Assembly: GCA_002099365.1 (NCBI GenBank)
Contig: MSED01000014.1
Location: 1,116,001-1,180,000 of the forward strand
DNA from: Phialophora verrucosa
Taxonomy: Eukaryota; Ascomycota; Eurotiomycetes; Chaetothyriales; Herpotrichiellaceae
DNA: 64,000 bases
Direction of reading: 5' to 3'
In this document: positions 41,663-53,513 of the stretch, in pieces
How positions within the stretch are numbered: the stretch's first letter is position 1
How the letters are laid out: every line of letters starts with the position of its first letter
Program-made: the position numbers and the translations under genes
The notes under the pieces: model-generated
Seen by the model: the letters and a program-made list of their open reading frames with translations, nothing else
Databases searched by the model: none
What the model was told of the DNA's origin: nothing

Positions 41663-43072
41663 CTAGTCTGGCAATGGCAAGTCCTTCAGGTACGGCCAGC
41701 CCGTCTCCTCCTCTGGCTTCTCTGCCTCCATCCCAATCACCCGTCTCAAGCATCGCACCTCACCTTGGAGGGCCGCAATGATGGTGTACTCCTCATTCCA
41801 CTCCTCACTTCTGAGTCTGTGCGCCGTTCGGATCATCTCACACACCTTGAGCGTCTGCGTGTGCCAGTGGTCTCGGTCCAATCTGCTCTGAAGATGTTCG
41901 TCCTTCTCCTGTTGCAAGAGATCGTTGTAGTGCTTGCGCTGGCGAAGGAAGCGTCCCTCGATGTCTCCGCAGTAGTTTCGCACTTGCTCGACCGCATTGC
42001 CCATTGCCTCTTCGTACATGGCGATCAGGTTTGTGTTTTCCTTCTGCTCGTGCTTGTACAGTTCGACGAGGTGCTTCTGTTTGGCGAGTTCGAGTTCGAG
42101 TTCGCGGATTTTGGCTTCTGTAGCACGGCGCAGTCAGCTGGGTGCACGTGGAGTGATGGGCAAAGTCGGTGGGAAACTTACTGTCATTCTCTGCCGCACC
42201 GGGTTCCTCTCCGTTTGTGAGCGCGCCGTTCGCACGTTTGGCAACTTCCTCGGCGTTCTTGGTGATGCTGTTGACCTTGTCACGGTTGCTTCGCAGCAGA
42301 TTGCCCAAGTCTTGAATCTGGTTGAAGAGATGGTTCAGGTCTTGCTGGTGTCCGACTGGCAGGGGGGGCATGTATGCAGCAGTCGCAGCAGCGGAAGGAC
42401 CGTTGACGCCATTGCCGCCGTTCATGGAGGTGTTGGTGGGAGAAGCGCCTGCGGAGCGGTTACCGGTGGGGCCCATGGAGGTGTCAAGAGCGGGGAACGC
42501 GTTCGAGGAGGACATGGGGCTGGTGGATTGTTCAGTTGTGTCTGGGAGTCGGGGTGTAGAAGCGTCGTTCCTTGAGCCTGCGCGTTGGCGGACTCGCTCG
42601 TACCACTCTTCGAGGATTCTGGCGTCTTCGCCTTCGACAGCCAGTCGCAAGAGCTGGATGTGTTCTGCAATACCACTGTTCTCCCTCAAGAGTCCACGAT
42701 CGCGAGAATCATGAGAGCGGAGCGCGGGTGGGTTCTCATTCTCCGAAGCGCGGCGTTCTCGACTGGTTGATGAGCGACGACGACGACGATGGCTGGCAGA
42801 AGTAGAGCTGGCGCGAACACGACGTTCGAAGAGTGGATGAAGGTCAGGGACGATTGGACCACGCAAGTGAGGAGTTGACAGAACGGACTGTAATGAGTCT
42901 GAATTCAGAAGAAGGTCAGTTTGATCTGAGAATTGAGAGGGGACACCGGAGGCCGGATTATCTCTAGCGCCGATGACGATCTTCACGGATCGGCCCGACA
43001 TAATGAATAAACGCCGATTGGCTCGTTAAACTTACCCTCACTGGCAGAGGCGGAGCGAGCACGGCGAGGCAT
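41663..43072 (-). CDS. Coiled-coil protein of unknown function
   Basis: I do not recognise the family. Three exons (minus), 43072-43036, 42898-42182 and 42117-41663, give 402 aa. The first exon encodes only MPRRARSASASE; its GTAAGT donor and the CTGAC branch and TTCAG acceptor before exon 2 give the smooth join ASEDSLQSVLSTPHLRG. A downstream ATG (43001, MSGRSVKIV) lies inside this intron and is the alternative start. Residues about 100-150 hold IQLLRLAVEGEDARILEEWY. A helical DLNHLFNQIQDLGNLLRSNR region follows. After the second splice comes a strong coiled coil (KAKIRELELELAKQKHLVEL) and RNYCGDIEGRFLRQRKHYND. The protein is likely structural or an adaptor. It is convergent with the Ser/Pro-rich gene. 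Confidence 0.72.
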
Positions 43073-44175
43073 CTCGCTGTCGCCGTCGTTCTCTTGAAGT
43101 TGTTTGTGGTCGTGAAGAAAAGAAGTTGCAGTTCACAATGATGCGAAAGACATTGATGAAGGCCACGGTGTGTGTGGACCCGCTTTACTCCTGCGCCAAG
43201 ACCTGAGCAATCTTCATCTGATTTACGCCTCGTTCGAGACGTGGCTATCCGCAAACAATGACCGACAGTTCGTCTGTGAGGTGGTCTCGCCGCTGACGGT
43301 CATCGCTATAAGCTGCAACATGGCATCCTGTCTTTCAGACCTTCATTGTACCAGGCGATAAACCTTATCGGTATCCTCATCCGCTACAAAACGCAACATC
43401 CTCAACCGCAGTACGCACTCTCGACATTGGTAGTGCTGACTGTTCATCACTCGTCCCCGTCCTGTTCCGTCGACCCTGAAACACATATTAACTCTGGACA
43501 GTCGGCTGTTCGAAATCCTCCCGGATCAACTTGGGCCCCTTGATACACGTGTAAGCAGTCTCGTCACATTGCTGAGAAACCGTCTTCAAGCGGATGAAAA
43601 GGACTAAGGAATCAAGCGGAGTGAACGGATTGAGTAAACAAACAGCCGTGGCGGTGGTTGATGGGTTCACATGTTATCCACAACCTCAGTGCTTTCTCAC
43701 TGATACGATCATCCCTGAGAGCTGTTTGAAGGAAGTGGTCCGAAGGTGTGACTACGTCGTCCAGGAATTGCCATGTTATACGAGAAAGCTCTTCACCCTT
43801 GCTGGGAACATGGTTTCGGTGGTAAACTTTAGGGGAAGCCGGAGAGCTCGACTGTGTCTCAAGAGGATCGCCTATCATTGTCGACGTCCTAGTTGAAGGT
43901 CGCAAAACACACAAAACCTGTCAATAGAGAAACAATCCCACTGGACGACGGAGGAGACCATTGTTCGTCGAGCAGTTGAACGGCACCCAAGTAGGCATAC
44001 TCGGCCCATATCGTTGATTCTTTTCCGGACATGCCTTACGGCTACGCACGGCACTCTTGTTGTACATCTGCGCACACGGGGACGAGGACCATTGCCACAG
44101 CCTTGTAGACGCAGACATCCTACTATGGGAATGGGCCTGTGCAGCCATTGCCTACGCAGACACTTCTCAACACAC
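43073..44175. other. Intergenic region, no gene supported
   Basis: This 1.1-kb stretch lies between the coiled-coil gene and the O-methyltransferase gene, both on the minus strand. Open frames here are short and lack any domain. Confidence 0.55.
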
Positions 44176-45501
44176 TCACGAACCAGGCTTGAACCTCACA
44201 TCGATCACGCTCAGCACACTTCCCTCCGGCTTCTCAACGCTCGCAATCTCCAAATCTGGATCGGCTTCCCTGACCACGACCTCCCACTGTTGCAAGTCTC
44301 TTTCCTGGCCACCCATAGCCTGCATCATGAACAGGTCTCTCATCCGACTGATTCCCTTCTCCCGCTGTCCGATCGAAGTATCCGACGCACTGGCTAGCAC
44401 GACACTCATAATCACAATCCTCGACTTGGCGCGATCCATGGTGGGTATGATGTTCTGCAAGATCCGGACCGCATTTTTGTGCGGCCAGTTCTGCAAGCAC
44501 TGGCGGATGAAGAAGACTTCTGCACCCTGTGAACTGGACGGCTGAGGGGTGAGGAAATCATGCGCTTGCAACGAAATCCTGTCCCTCAGGTCTTCTGGGA
44601 TTTTGGCCTGCGCCAACACCGGCGGCAGATCCTGCACAAGGAAATTCAACGACGGAAACTCCCTCGCGAGAGCCACGCAGCAATGCCCCGTTGATCCACC
44701 CACATCGACAATCTTGGCCCCAGATGGAAGAACCCCCCAACCATACCCACTCAGCACATGCCTGATATGCGATTCCTCTGCGGTGCCCACGCTGTTCATG
44801 TGCGCGGCCTGCTGTCTCGCCAACTCCGGATCCGACATGATATACTTGAAAAACGGCACATCCGTCCGCTTCGCAATACTGAACGCCGTGATGGGGTTTT
44901 CCGCCCTTCCCTCCCGAGAAGCTGCGATGGTCGCCTCCGTCATTTCGGGCATCTTGCCCACCACAGAATGACCCGTCTCGGTCAAGAACTTGAACGTATC
45001 GTGAACGGGACATGACGACCGAAGATCCAACGATGTATGGCTATGAGCAATCTTCCCCGGCGCGACCTCGCGGAAGAACCCCGCCGTCATAGCCATGCGG
45101 CAGATCCGCGCCAGCTGGTCCGCCGGCACGCCCGCTGCCGCAGCAACTGCGTCGTATGGGACCGAACCCGTCCCGGGGACATAGTCGGCTATCTTGAAGC
45201 GACAGATCCAACGCACCGAGGCCATGTGCTGTGTCTGCAGCGTCATCTGCTGTTGCACGTCCGTGGCAGACATGATCAGTTGTTGCACGGCCATGGTCTT
45301 TTCGATGAGTGCCGCTTTGACGGCGCTGATCTCGGCCGGTGCCTGGCGCGGGATGTCGTAGCTGCCTGCTTGTCCATCCTGCAGAGCTGCCGGGTTGGCG
45401 GACTGAACGAACGTGCTGAGACGGTGGGCTGCTGTGCTTATTTCATGCACGAGGGCCTCCAGGAAGGAGTGCTCTTGTGTGCGCGTTTCGATGGAGCCCA
45501 T
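44176..45501 (-). CDS. SAM-dependent O-methyltransferase (class COMT-like)
   Basis: This is a single-exon methyltransferase of 441 aa with the two-domain layout of fungal secondary-metabolite O-methyltransferases. The winged-helix N-terminal dimerisation region has VPADQLARICRMAMTAGFFR. The SAM-binding motif I is IVDVGGSTGHCCVALAREFP, followed by NFLVQDLP and HDFLTPQP. In the COMT family the catalytic His sits in an (L/I)HDW or LHNW motif. Here the corresponding segment reads RQCLQNWPHKNAVRIL, so the His position is Gln. The acid partners are less clear. The protein may therefore be catalytically altered or use another base. It is isolated from any obvious biosynthetic gene, about 9 kb from the regulator pair. 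Confidence 0.85.
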   Translation of the reverse strand: MGSIETRTQEHSFLEALVHEISTAAHRLSTFVQSANPAALQDGQAGSYDIPRQAPAEISAVKAALIEKTMAVQQLIMSATDVQQQMTLQTQHMASVRWICRFKIADYVPGTGSVPYDAVAAAAGVPADQLARICRMAMTAGFFREVAPGKIAHSHTSLDLRSSCPVHDTFKFLTETGHSVVGKMPEMTEATIAASREGRAENPITAFSIAKRTDVPFFKYIMSDPELARQQAAHMNSVGTAEESHIRHVLSGYGWGVLPSGAKIVDVGGSTGHCCVALAREFPSLNFLVQDLPPVLAQAKIPEDLRDRISLQAHDFLTPQPSSSQGAEVFFIRQCLQNWPHKNAVRILQNIIPTMDRAKSRIVIMSVVLASASDTSIGQREKGISRMRDLFMMQAMGGQERDLQQWEVVVREADPDLEIASVEKPEGSVLSVIDVRFKPGS

Positions 45502-46603
45502 GGTGAAAGACGACGAAGACGAAGATGAGGCCGCTGGCGGAAAAGTCTATCCCGGTCAGGCAGCTTCTTGGAATTAAAGCGACTGACTGACTGGTCTGTC
45601 TTCTAGAGGCGAATGTCCCTGCAGTCAAAGGGCACGGTTGTCTCTGACCACGAGAGAAGGTGACCAAGGAATAGGAGTGGGAATATGAATCCTATGTAAT
45701 GTAAGTAAACGAATAGACGGGCAGGGGGAGTAGCTACTGTAAGTAAGTAACCGAGCAGACGAGCAGGGGAAGTATTAGCTATCACTGTAAGCAAGTTCAG
45801 CAGCGAAGTCCGCGACCAAGCAAGTAATTAACCAACTAGGCAGGCAGGCAGGCAGGCATTAGGTCCTTCAATCCTCCACAAGAAAGGACTGTGCCTATCG
45901 AATACTCGGTACTCATCCCTAAAGGCCCCAATCCTTCCACCTCGGCGAGAGTGAGAGTACTGTACAGTACTGTACTCACACTAACTGACTACTGGTAGGC
46001 AGGCGGGCCAATACATACATGTAAGCACTATCCCGCCCAGGCCGTCTCATTTTCGTGCGCACGCCCGCGCATGCATGCATTCATGCTCAGTACCTACATC
46101 TCGTACTACGAAGCTTGCAAGGCGTCCCGGCCCATCCCTAGACTGTAGCTACGTTGTCAGTTAGTTACGCAGTACAAATGGCAGGCTGCCATGTCTAGGG
46201 CCCAGGCCAGGGTCGCGAGGCTGCGGTGCTGCCTCCGGCTTCGTCAATTCGGTTACTCACAGGACGTGTATAACAAGCGAGACACGAAAGCAGAGCGCTG
46301 ATGGAGAGGCAGAACTTCAAGTGCGGTTTGTGCTGTAGTCCACAGAATGGACTCAACTTCAAATTATAATTCCCAAGCGACTGTCTGGGGCTGGTACCGT
46401 TGTGTACCTCCTGGTCAGATGGTTATAGCATCATCCAAAAAAGCAGTGCGAAACAAAACGCTCAGAAGGCATGAAAGCCAGGATCATCAGTCATCAACCA
46501 TCCAAACCCAATATATATACATTGAGTTCCGTCTCTTCACATATCAGTTGTTAACATTCAAGCTTGATCCACAAGTGGCAGCAACACGCATGTCATCCTC
46601 GAG
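45502..46603. other. Repeat-containing intergenic region
   Basis: No gene is supported. The region holds short tandem repeats (listed), a palindromic run AGTACTGTACAGTACTGTAC near 45957, and ATGCATGC/TACATACATG simple repeats near 46010-46085. Part of it is the O-methyltransferase promoter. Confidence 0.55.
45698..45858. repeat. Imperfect GTAAGTAA...GACGAGCAGGGG repeats and a (GGCA)5 microsatellite
   Basis: Two imperfect copies of a unit containing GTAAGTAA, an AGACGRGCAGGGG core and AGTAKTAGCTA-like sequence occupy about 45700-45790. Five perfect GGCA units follow at 45839-45858. This is simple-sequence DNA with no evident function. Confidence 0.6.
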
Positions 46604-49600
46604 TCATTGCCTCAACTCCCCATTTTGCTCCCGAGAGATCAGCCCGGCATTAATTTGAGCCGCCAGCTGGCTTTCCCTGAATGCTTCAAAGCCCTTGGGA
46701 TCTTGCTCCCTCAGCATGAGCAACTCCCGCGCGTTGATACCCAACTCCCGGACAACGTGATCAGCTCCTTCTTTTTCCACCCTATACCGAATATCCTCAC
46801 CCTTCAGCTCTTCGAGTTTCGCCCGCAGGGCAGCAATGTGGGGTGGATCAGAATCACTCGCGTGTGCTCCGTGCAGATGATCGTCCATTTCGGTCGGCTT
46901 GAGGACTTCTCTGCGAATGGTCTGGCCAAAGCGGTGCATACGGCCTTCTTCATCCGTGAATGCTTTGGCCGCGAGAGATGTGTTGGACGAAGTCCGGGAC
47001 AATTTGAGCGCGTAATCGTCTTTAGGCGGGCTATCTGGCGGGAAGTATTCATCTCCGTCTGTCATCGTCATGACTCCGTTCGAATCGATTGAGGCAGAGA
47101 GCAGTGAGGCGTCCACTGATGGGTCAGGTGAAGGCATGCCGTTCGCCGTCGGAGGGGACGCGGCTGTGACTTTCGTCTCAGGATACTCCTCTTCGAACCT
47201 TTTAATCATGCCCTGGAGGGTTTCATCAAGTAGGAAAAGGCGGCCTGACAAACGATGTTAGCGATTCCAAGTTGGGAGCAATGCTGGGAGACATACGATA
47301 ATTGTCGTGGTTTCCAGCCCTGTCTTCTTTGACGAGGACGGGCTGTAACCTTCGCCTAATTTTCCTCGCACTCTCGCAAAGCTCCAAGCTGACATCTCGA
47401 GGTTTGGACACCCTCCTCTGTCGAAAGGGTCCCCTTGGAGTCGAAGTGCCACTGGCGGTAGGGCTAATGTTCCTAGAATGTGCTCGACTGTTGCCATCCT
47501 TACGATCCAAGCAGACACCTAGAGCTTTGACAATACCTGTTGAGGCGATCATGTAGTCTTCATCCGGTGCAAGCTCATCCCTGTCATAGTTCTCGGAATA
47601 GCCATCCACATGACCTACCAGGTGCAGCAGGACTTCCGGCGCGTCCTTCTCGGCAACGTCGTCGGGCTTGATGCCTACTTCATCCAAGGTTGTGCGTTCC
47701 ATATTCCTCAGACTATACGCCATGACCTGTGAGGAAAGGGCTTTGACGACTTCGCTACTGTCCGCGGAGGGTACCTCGATTTCGACGGCAACGATGGTCT
47801 CGGAAACTCTGACCGCTGTCATCAATGAAGCAAAAAAGGCACAAGCTTCCTCTTGCGACCCTTCCTCTTTCGAGTTCATGGCATGTATCAAAGGAGCATT
47901 GTCAAGGATGCTGAGATGAGCCATTGATGGACAATCCGGCAGTATCTCAGCGAGGGCAATCACCTGCTCAGGTGTCATGCCAACATCTGAAAGGTGCAGA
48001 CGCTTCAATTGCGCCAACTTGGGGAGTAACTTCCGCAAGACAGGTACCGCATTCGGAGTACTGCTGAACAATGCCATGTTGCGGGATAGATCGATGAATT
48101 TGAGGTTCTTCAGTCGCGCAAATGGGATAAGTATCGAGGTCAGATCTTCGGGGGTCAGATTGCAATCTGACAAGCTGATGGCGAACAAGGGACAATCGCT
48201 GGTGGCCGCCTCTGCGAGTACGTGCGCAATGCCGTGCAGGTCGTTGCTGCTGAGATCGAGGCCTTCGCAATGGCCAGACTTCATGTATCGGACCAAGTGG
48301 CTCAGTCCTTCCTCACTAAGATTGCTGGCTGCAAGCCCCAGTCTTCGGATCTTGCACTTAATGGCACAATCCACGAGATCACGGATGTTGGCAGTTGAAA
48401 GGCCGCAGCCGCTCAGAACGAGCTCCTCCAATCTATCGCCTAATCGCTCGGACAATGCATAAATGATCAGAGAGCCCAAGTCCATCGGGGTGGAGCTTCC
48501 GCTTGGTCCGCTGCTGTTTGAGCTCGTAGTCGAAATCGTCCTCGAGAGGTCTGTCGACTTCGGAAATTGTATACCTGACAGATCGATAGCCCTTAGAGAC
48601 CGTGACATATGCATGAACAGCGCAATATGTCTCCAGCCGAGGTTGGTAATGCCGGGATTGTCTTTTAATGAGAGTCTTTCTATCACGCCCATTTGCTCTT
48701 TGCCCTGCTTTCCGCCGAGTCTCTTGGGTAATCTTCTGTTTTGTCGCGCTTGTTCTGCAGATTTGCAGCTGGAAAGGCCGGACAAAATTACACGGACACC
48801 CTCGTCTGTAAGTCCGCAATTGTCCAGCACGAGCTTCCGGACAGGTACAATCGCAAGCCAATCGCCCAAGGTGACGATGTCTGGGAGCTGCATCTGGGAG
48901 CCTGAGAGATCCATTACTGCTACCGTGCCCGGTGCTTCTGCCAGAGTTGCCGTGGGCTTTGAAATTTGCTCTTTTACACGACCGAGGACGGTTGTTTCGC
49001 GGAGCTGGCAGCACCGTTTGTATATGCGGAGAGGGTCCGTCGTTCGGCCGTCAGCGCCTTCCGGGGGTCGCTTGCTTGGTGTCGAGGCTCCTGGGGGTGT
49101 ACTGCTGTAAACCGAATCTGAGTCGTCGTCGTCTCTAGTTAATTCTAATGGCACCAACCCGTTCGCCTCTGCGTGCCTTCTTTTGCGCTCTTTTCGTTCT
49201 TTTCGCTCGGCCTCTGAACGCCTCTTTTTCTCCTTCTTCCGGGTTCCCGGTGCTGGTGGAGGCTCCGGGCCCTGTAGCGACGCTGAGACCTCTTCAGCCT
49301 TTACTTCCTTCTCCTTTGTCTCTTCGGGAAGAGAAGGCTGTGGTTCAGGTTGAGGTTGCTCCAATTCTTCCTTCAGTTCTGCAGGAGGTTTCGGAGACTT
49401 CAGCGCAGCTCCTTCGCCCTTTTCGTTCATTCGTGCATCTTTCGAGTCCTTCATTGGTTCTTTGTCGGGTGACGTTGAAATACTCTGCTTCTGTGCACTT
49501 GAGACCGGGGGTTTGTTGAAATGTTCTGGCTCTTCGTCTGCATGGGAAGAAAATCCAGCGATTTCAACGTCGACGCAGAAAGCCACTCTCTTGAGCTTGT

Positions 49601-50541
49601 TCTGGTCAAACTCGGTGATCTTGATGCGCTCGCGATTGTGGTCAATGTTCATTATCCTTCTCGGGCAGACGGCGCCGTTGGTAGCGCTCTTACCCATGTT
49701 AGCATTCGAAGAGGAGGAGAGCCTCCGAAGTGCGCTTGACAAGAACCCAGGATGTTCAAGCTTGGTTTCTTTCCCAGCCGCGACTAGTACTGAGGGTCTT
49801 CGGGGTGTAAGAGGCGCAGCAACGGGCTTCGGGTCTTCTTTCTTGTGTTCCTTCTGGCCATCTTTCGCAGATTTGTTCTTCTCAAACAGATTTGTCAGTT
49901 CCAGCTTCGGGCTTGGCTGAGGAGATGCTGTCAGGACATTGTTTGCTTGCTGGACGTCGATGCTGGAATTTCGGGACGCAGCGGGCGAAGACGAGAACTT
50001 GGAACTGAAGCTCGAAATCCACGAACTCCTCCTTCCCTCTTTCTTTGGGGTGCCCGGTTTCAACCCCTTCTTGCTCTCCTCGGTGCTTTGGCCTCTCAGT
50101 ATGGTAGGTCGCGCCGTGTGATTCTGTGTCTGCTGCGCTGGGAGCGGGCTGGTTTTCTGTACAGTGGGCTGCACATTGTTCTCTTTGCCATTGACTGTAA
50201 CGGCAGGCTTTGGCTGCTGCACGACTGGTTCCGTTGCACCATTTCGCGACTCCTTCAGCGGTGTCTGCTCGGGCCGAGCTTGGGGTTGGACTGGTTTAGG
50301 ATCGGGCTGGTTTGCATGAAGTGCAGTGGACGCTTGCGACTCTTTCTGTCGGTTGCTCCTCTCTGCTGTTAAGTGAGCAAGGTCTGGCGTGCTTGTTAGC
50401 GCTTTCCTTCCCCTCAGATCTTGCAATAGACAGAGGGAGAGAGAGGCAGGTGCGGCATGGAAGCCGACGTTGTGTGAACGCACCTTTCTTGGAGCGCAGC
50501 AGCCAGTCGACGTCGAGATTGCTCTCCATGGCTGCTGCCAT
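46604..50541 (-). CDS. Large leucine-rich-repeat protein (resembles fungal proteins annotated as cell wall biogenesis protein Mhp1)
   Basis: The product is 1261 aa from three exons (minus): 50541-50484, 50383-47297 and 47244-46604. The short first exon encodes MAAAMESNLDVDWLLRSKK, then splices (GTGCGT donor, CTAAC branch, GCCAG acceptor) to DLAHLTAERSNRQ. The first 500 residues are disordered, basic and Pro/Ser/Lys/Glu-rich, with SSWISSFSSKFSSSP and a KRVAFCVDVEIAGF segment. Residues about 510-830 are leucine-rich repeats of the RNase-inhibitor/tropomodulin type (VAVMDLSGSQMQLPD, VRKLVLDNCGLTDEGVRVIL, KCKIRRLGLAASNLSEEGLS). The third exon adds a helical acidic C-terminus ending in LMLREQDPKGFEAFRESQLA. 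Similar Aspergillus proteins carry the Mhp1 name after a yeast microtubule-associated protein; true orthology is uncertain. Confidence 0.82.
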
Positions 50542-52006
50542 CGTGCCCGAGGCGATAGTGTGGGTGCTCTCTAGATCACAAGGAAGCAGAGGAGAATTAT
50601 TGCATTGGTATCGACTTGACCGAGGACATTTGTCAGAAACTGGGACCTGGACTGGAAGCTGAAAGATTGGCGACGACGGACTTCGAGGTATTAGCGGGGT
50701 CAAAGGCGGAAGAGGAACTGGGAACTTTGTTGGCTAGATATGACGATCGACTGTGGTCTGGCTCGTGCCAGAGGAGCTACTTAAAACACGAAGGCTCACT
50801 AAGATAGCCACTGCTTGATGGGCCCTGCGTGACGGTGGATGCAGCCGAAAGCTCACTTAAAAGCCCATCCTTCCAATCGTGGTGTTGCCCAAGATCGGTA
50901 ATATTAGAGAGGAGGGGGAATGTTCGCGACCTGAAGGGCCCTGCGGTGGGCCATGCGCTATGCTGTCATCCTGACCAAAGGCGATCCTGAAAATCCCCTC
51001 GCTGAACATCAACCAGCAGCCGGTAGTTGGTGCTTCTCTGGGGACTCTCGGTGGCAATCCGCGGGGGTGAGTATCATGGGACTTCGGGAATCGTCGCGGC
51101 GCTGTCCTTCGTCCCTGTTTCTGCCCTTGCTGTCCTTATCCCGCCGATGACTTTGCCCGCGGCTTCCTATTAACTCAATCCGCCAACGAATGACCTCGCC
51201 GGGAAAAAGAAACGTATTATCCATCAGCTACGACCAGTATGTATTCGTCGAGCAAAGGCGCATTATATTTCTCGAGTCTTCTGGGTGCCGCCACGCCTGT
51301 TGCAGGCCACACTAATCACCGCGGTGCCTGGCATACGGCCTCCCGTGCCCTCGCGTGCCCGGCTGCTTAGTTAGCCTTCATCCTGCTTAGGCTTGGACCC
51401 AACAGAGTGACTCGCTCCAAGGCCTACACCTCGTAAACCCACAGTACAGTAATGGTGGACTCACCAGTGGCTGGCGCAGGTCAGCATCTTATGTCAGAGG
51501 ACGTCCAAAGGGCACCCGATTCGAGACCTGCGGTGGGCGAATCAAGATGCTACTGTGCGGAGGCCACTGGGAAAATATTATCCGTTAAGAATTCGATGTT
51601 AACAGCTCATGTGCAAAAATTCCCTAAAGTTCGTGCGAGCTTCGCGGGGGCATCGGGACTGTGCTAAGCTCAACTGATGCTGATTAAGGCCCTGGACTAC
51701 ATCCGGCTTATGAAGACATGAGTTTCATTTCTGGCTTCTGTCATTGACTCGTGAACCGGCGCCGCTGGGTGGTGGAAGCCTTCATACACCCCTCAGCAGG
51801 GCGACGCTTCCAGTTGGCACATTTGCCCCTGTCCGAACACATACCCTGCGCAGAGGTACCTGCAGCACGATGCTGGACCGTAGGAAAGCCCTGAGGCTGG
51901 CCAGGAACGCCTCTCCGACGCGTATGGTGACCACAGCCGCCCTCAATTTTGCAAAGATCGAGATATCATCTTCGTCTGACTTCTGCTGCTGACCCAAACA
52001 GATGGT
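50542..52006. other. Intergenic region, no gene supported
   Basis: This 1.5-kb stretch between the LRR gene start and the RPL5 gene end (both minus) has only short open frames without domains. It should contain the LRR gene promoter and the RPL5 terminator. Confidence 0.55.
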
Positions 52007-53031
52007 CTAAGACGCGAGAGTGGCGATCTTCTCCTTGATTCTGCGGTCCTTCTCTTCCTTGGACGCCTTGTGAACTTTGTACTTCAAGCCTTCCTTCTTC
52101 CACTCGTCCTTGCTCTTCTTGTCTCCTTCATCATCATCCTTCTTGAACGGGTCCTCGCGGATGGCAGCATGAGCCTCAGTGTACAGTTCCTCAAGCCCGT
52201 CAGCCTCAATGTCGGCGTCAATGTACTTGTTGAATTGGGACTTGTAGCGTTCCTCGTCGTCGTCGGCAAGTGTCTCCATGTATTCAGCGACGTGGCCGCC
52301 GAAGATGTACTTGCGCAGAGTGTCCGCGTCCAACTCCTTTGTCTCATTGTCATAGCCAGGGAATCGCTTCTCGTTGTGGGGAATGTAAAGACCGCCGTCA
52401 GAGGCCCCTTTCAGCGCACCGAAGACTCTGGCACCGGTGGAAGTACGATGCAGGCCGACGTCAAGGTAGGCCTTGAAGGGACGACGCTCCTCTCCATCCT
52501 CACCCTCAGCAGCCTCGGTAAGAGCGTACTCGCCGGTCGCCTCCTCAACGCCCTTGAACTGCTCATCCAGGTCCAGCTTCTTGAGCGCGCGGCGAGCGAG
52601 AAGAAGACCGGTGGCGTAGGCTGCTGACCAGTTGGTCAGACCATTGTTGATGCCATATCTCTTGAGTTCGTGGGAGTAGGCGGCAACGAAGACCTTGTCA
52701 CCGGTGAGCTCGGCGGTCACGAGCTGGGTGATGATGTCGCGGTTGGTGAAGCGGACGACGAGGCGGTACTTGGGAGCATTGTACTTGTTCTTGGCTTGGG
52801 CGATCAATCGCTTGCGAGCATAGTAATCGGTCTGGTACAGTTGTCAATAGTTTTCCACGGCCAGGGTTGAGCCATTGCGTACCTTTCCGGCCTGTCTGCG
52901 CTTGTACTTCGTCTGGTAGCGGGAGTAGTAGGGGGAGTTCTTGACACTGTGGTAGGCGCCGGTCAGTGATTGTTCACATCTTGTCGGTAGCGGGTCGAGG
53001 ACGGGTCGACTTACAGCTTGGTGAAAGGCAT
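52007..53031 (-). CDS. rpl5: 60S ribosomal protein L5 (uL18)
   Basis: This cytosolic large-subunit protein binds 5S rRNA and travels with it and L11 as the 5S RNP. Three exons (minus), 53031-53015, 52946-52883 and 52831-52007, give 301 aa, close to yeast Rpl5 (297 aa). The 17-nt first exon encodes MPFTKL and splices to [14 protein letters not shown], then [33 protein letters not shown] and [20 protein letters not shown] follow, with [20 protein letters not shown] and [12 protein letters not shown] as family landmarks. The C-terminus is Lys-rich. The tiny first exon right after the ATG is typical of fungal ribosomal protein genes. Confidence 0.97.
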
Positions 53032-53513
53032 CTTGACGGCTTTGTCAAATCAAGATTCAATCGGTACACTATGAAACCCCCGAATCAGCATTTTGCGCTG
53101 CAGACCCAATTCCGCAGCAACATGCAGGGATTCTCTCATACATCTTGTTGATTTTGAAGGGGGAGACTATCTGAGTCCCAAGAAGCAAAGGAGTGTCAAA
53201 CAAAGCCTGAGTGGCGCGGTTGAGTGGTGGTTGATGAACTCCGCAATAAGTTTTTGTGTGATGCCAAGAGTTCGCCGAGTTCACTCAAGCTGGTGTTGCA
53301 AGTACGGTGGGCGTCACGCGTGTTGGGCATACCTCATAAGCCCGCAGGAAAACATGATATTCGTCAAGTCGTGGATTCATTACTGGCATTATCTAGTCTT
53401 CTCTCATGCAGATTTTTCTTTCATCATCTCATCATAACAGCCGTCATATGTTCATCCTTCCACCTGCCAGTCGTCGGCTTGGGAGGGCAAGCAACACAAC
53501 GGAAGAGCAACAG
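53032..53513. other. RPL5 promoter region
   Basis: This 482-bp stretch lies between the RPL5 start and the end of the membrane protein gene. Nothing recognisable besides promoter space is seen. Confidence 0.5.

Noticed and set aside
16955..45501. Possible secondary-metabolite gene cluster (SDR, P450, regulators, O-methyltransferase)
   Set aside because: No polyketide synthase, NRPS, terpene synthase or transporter is visible, and housekeeping-type genes are interspersed, so it is kept as a hypothesis only.
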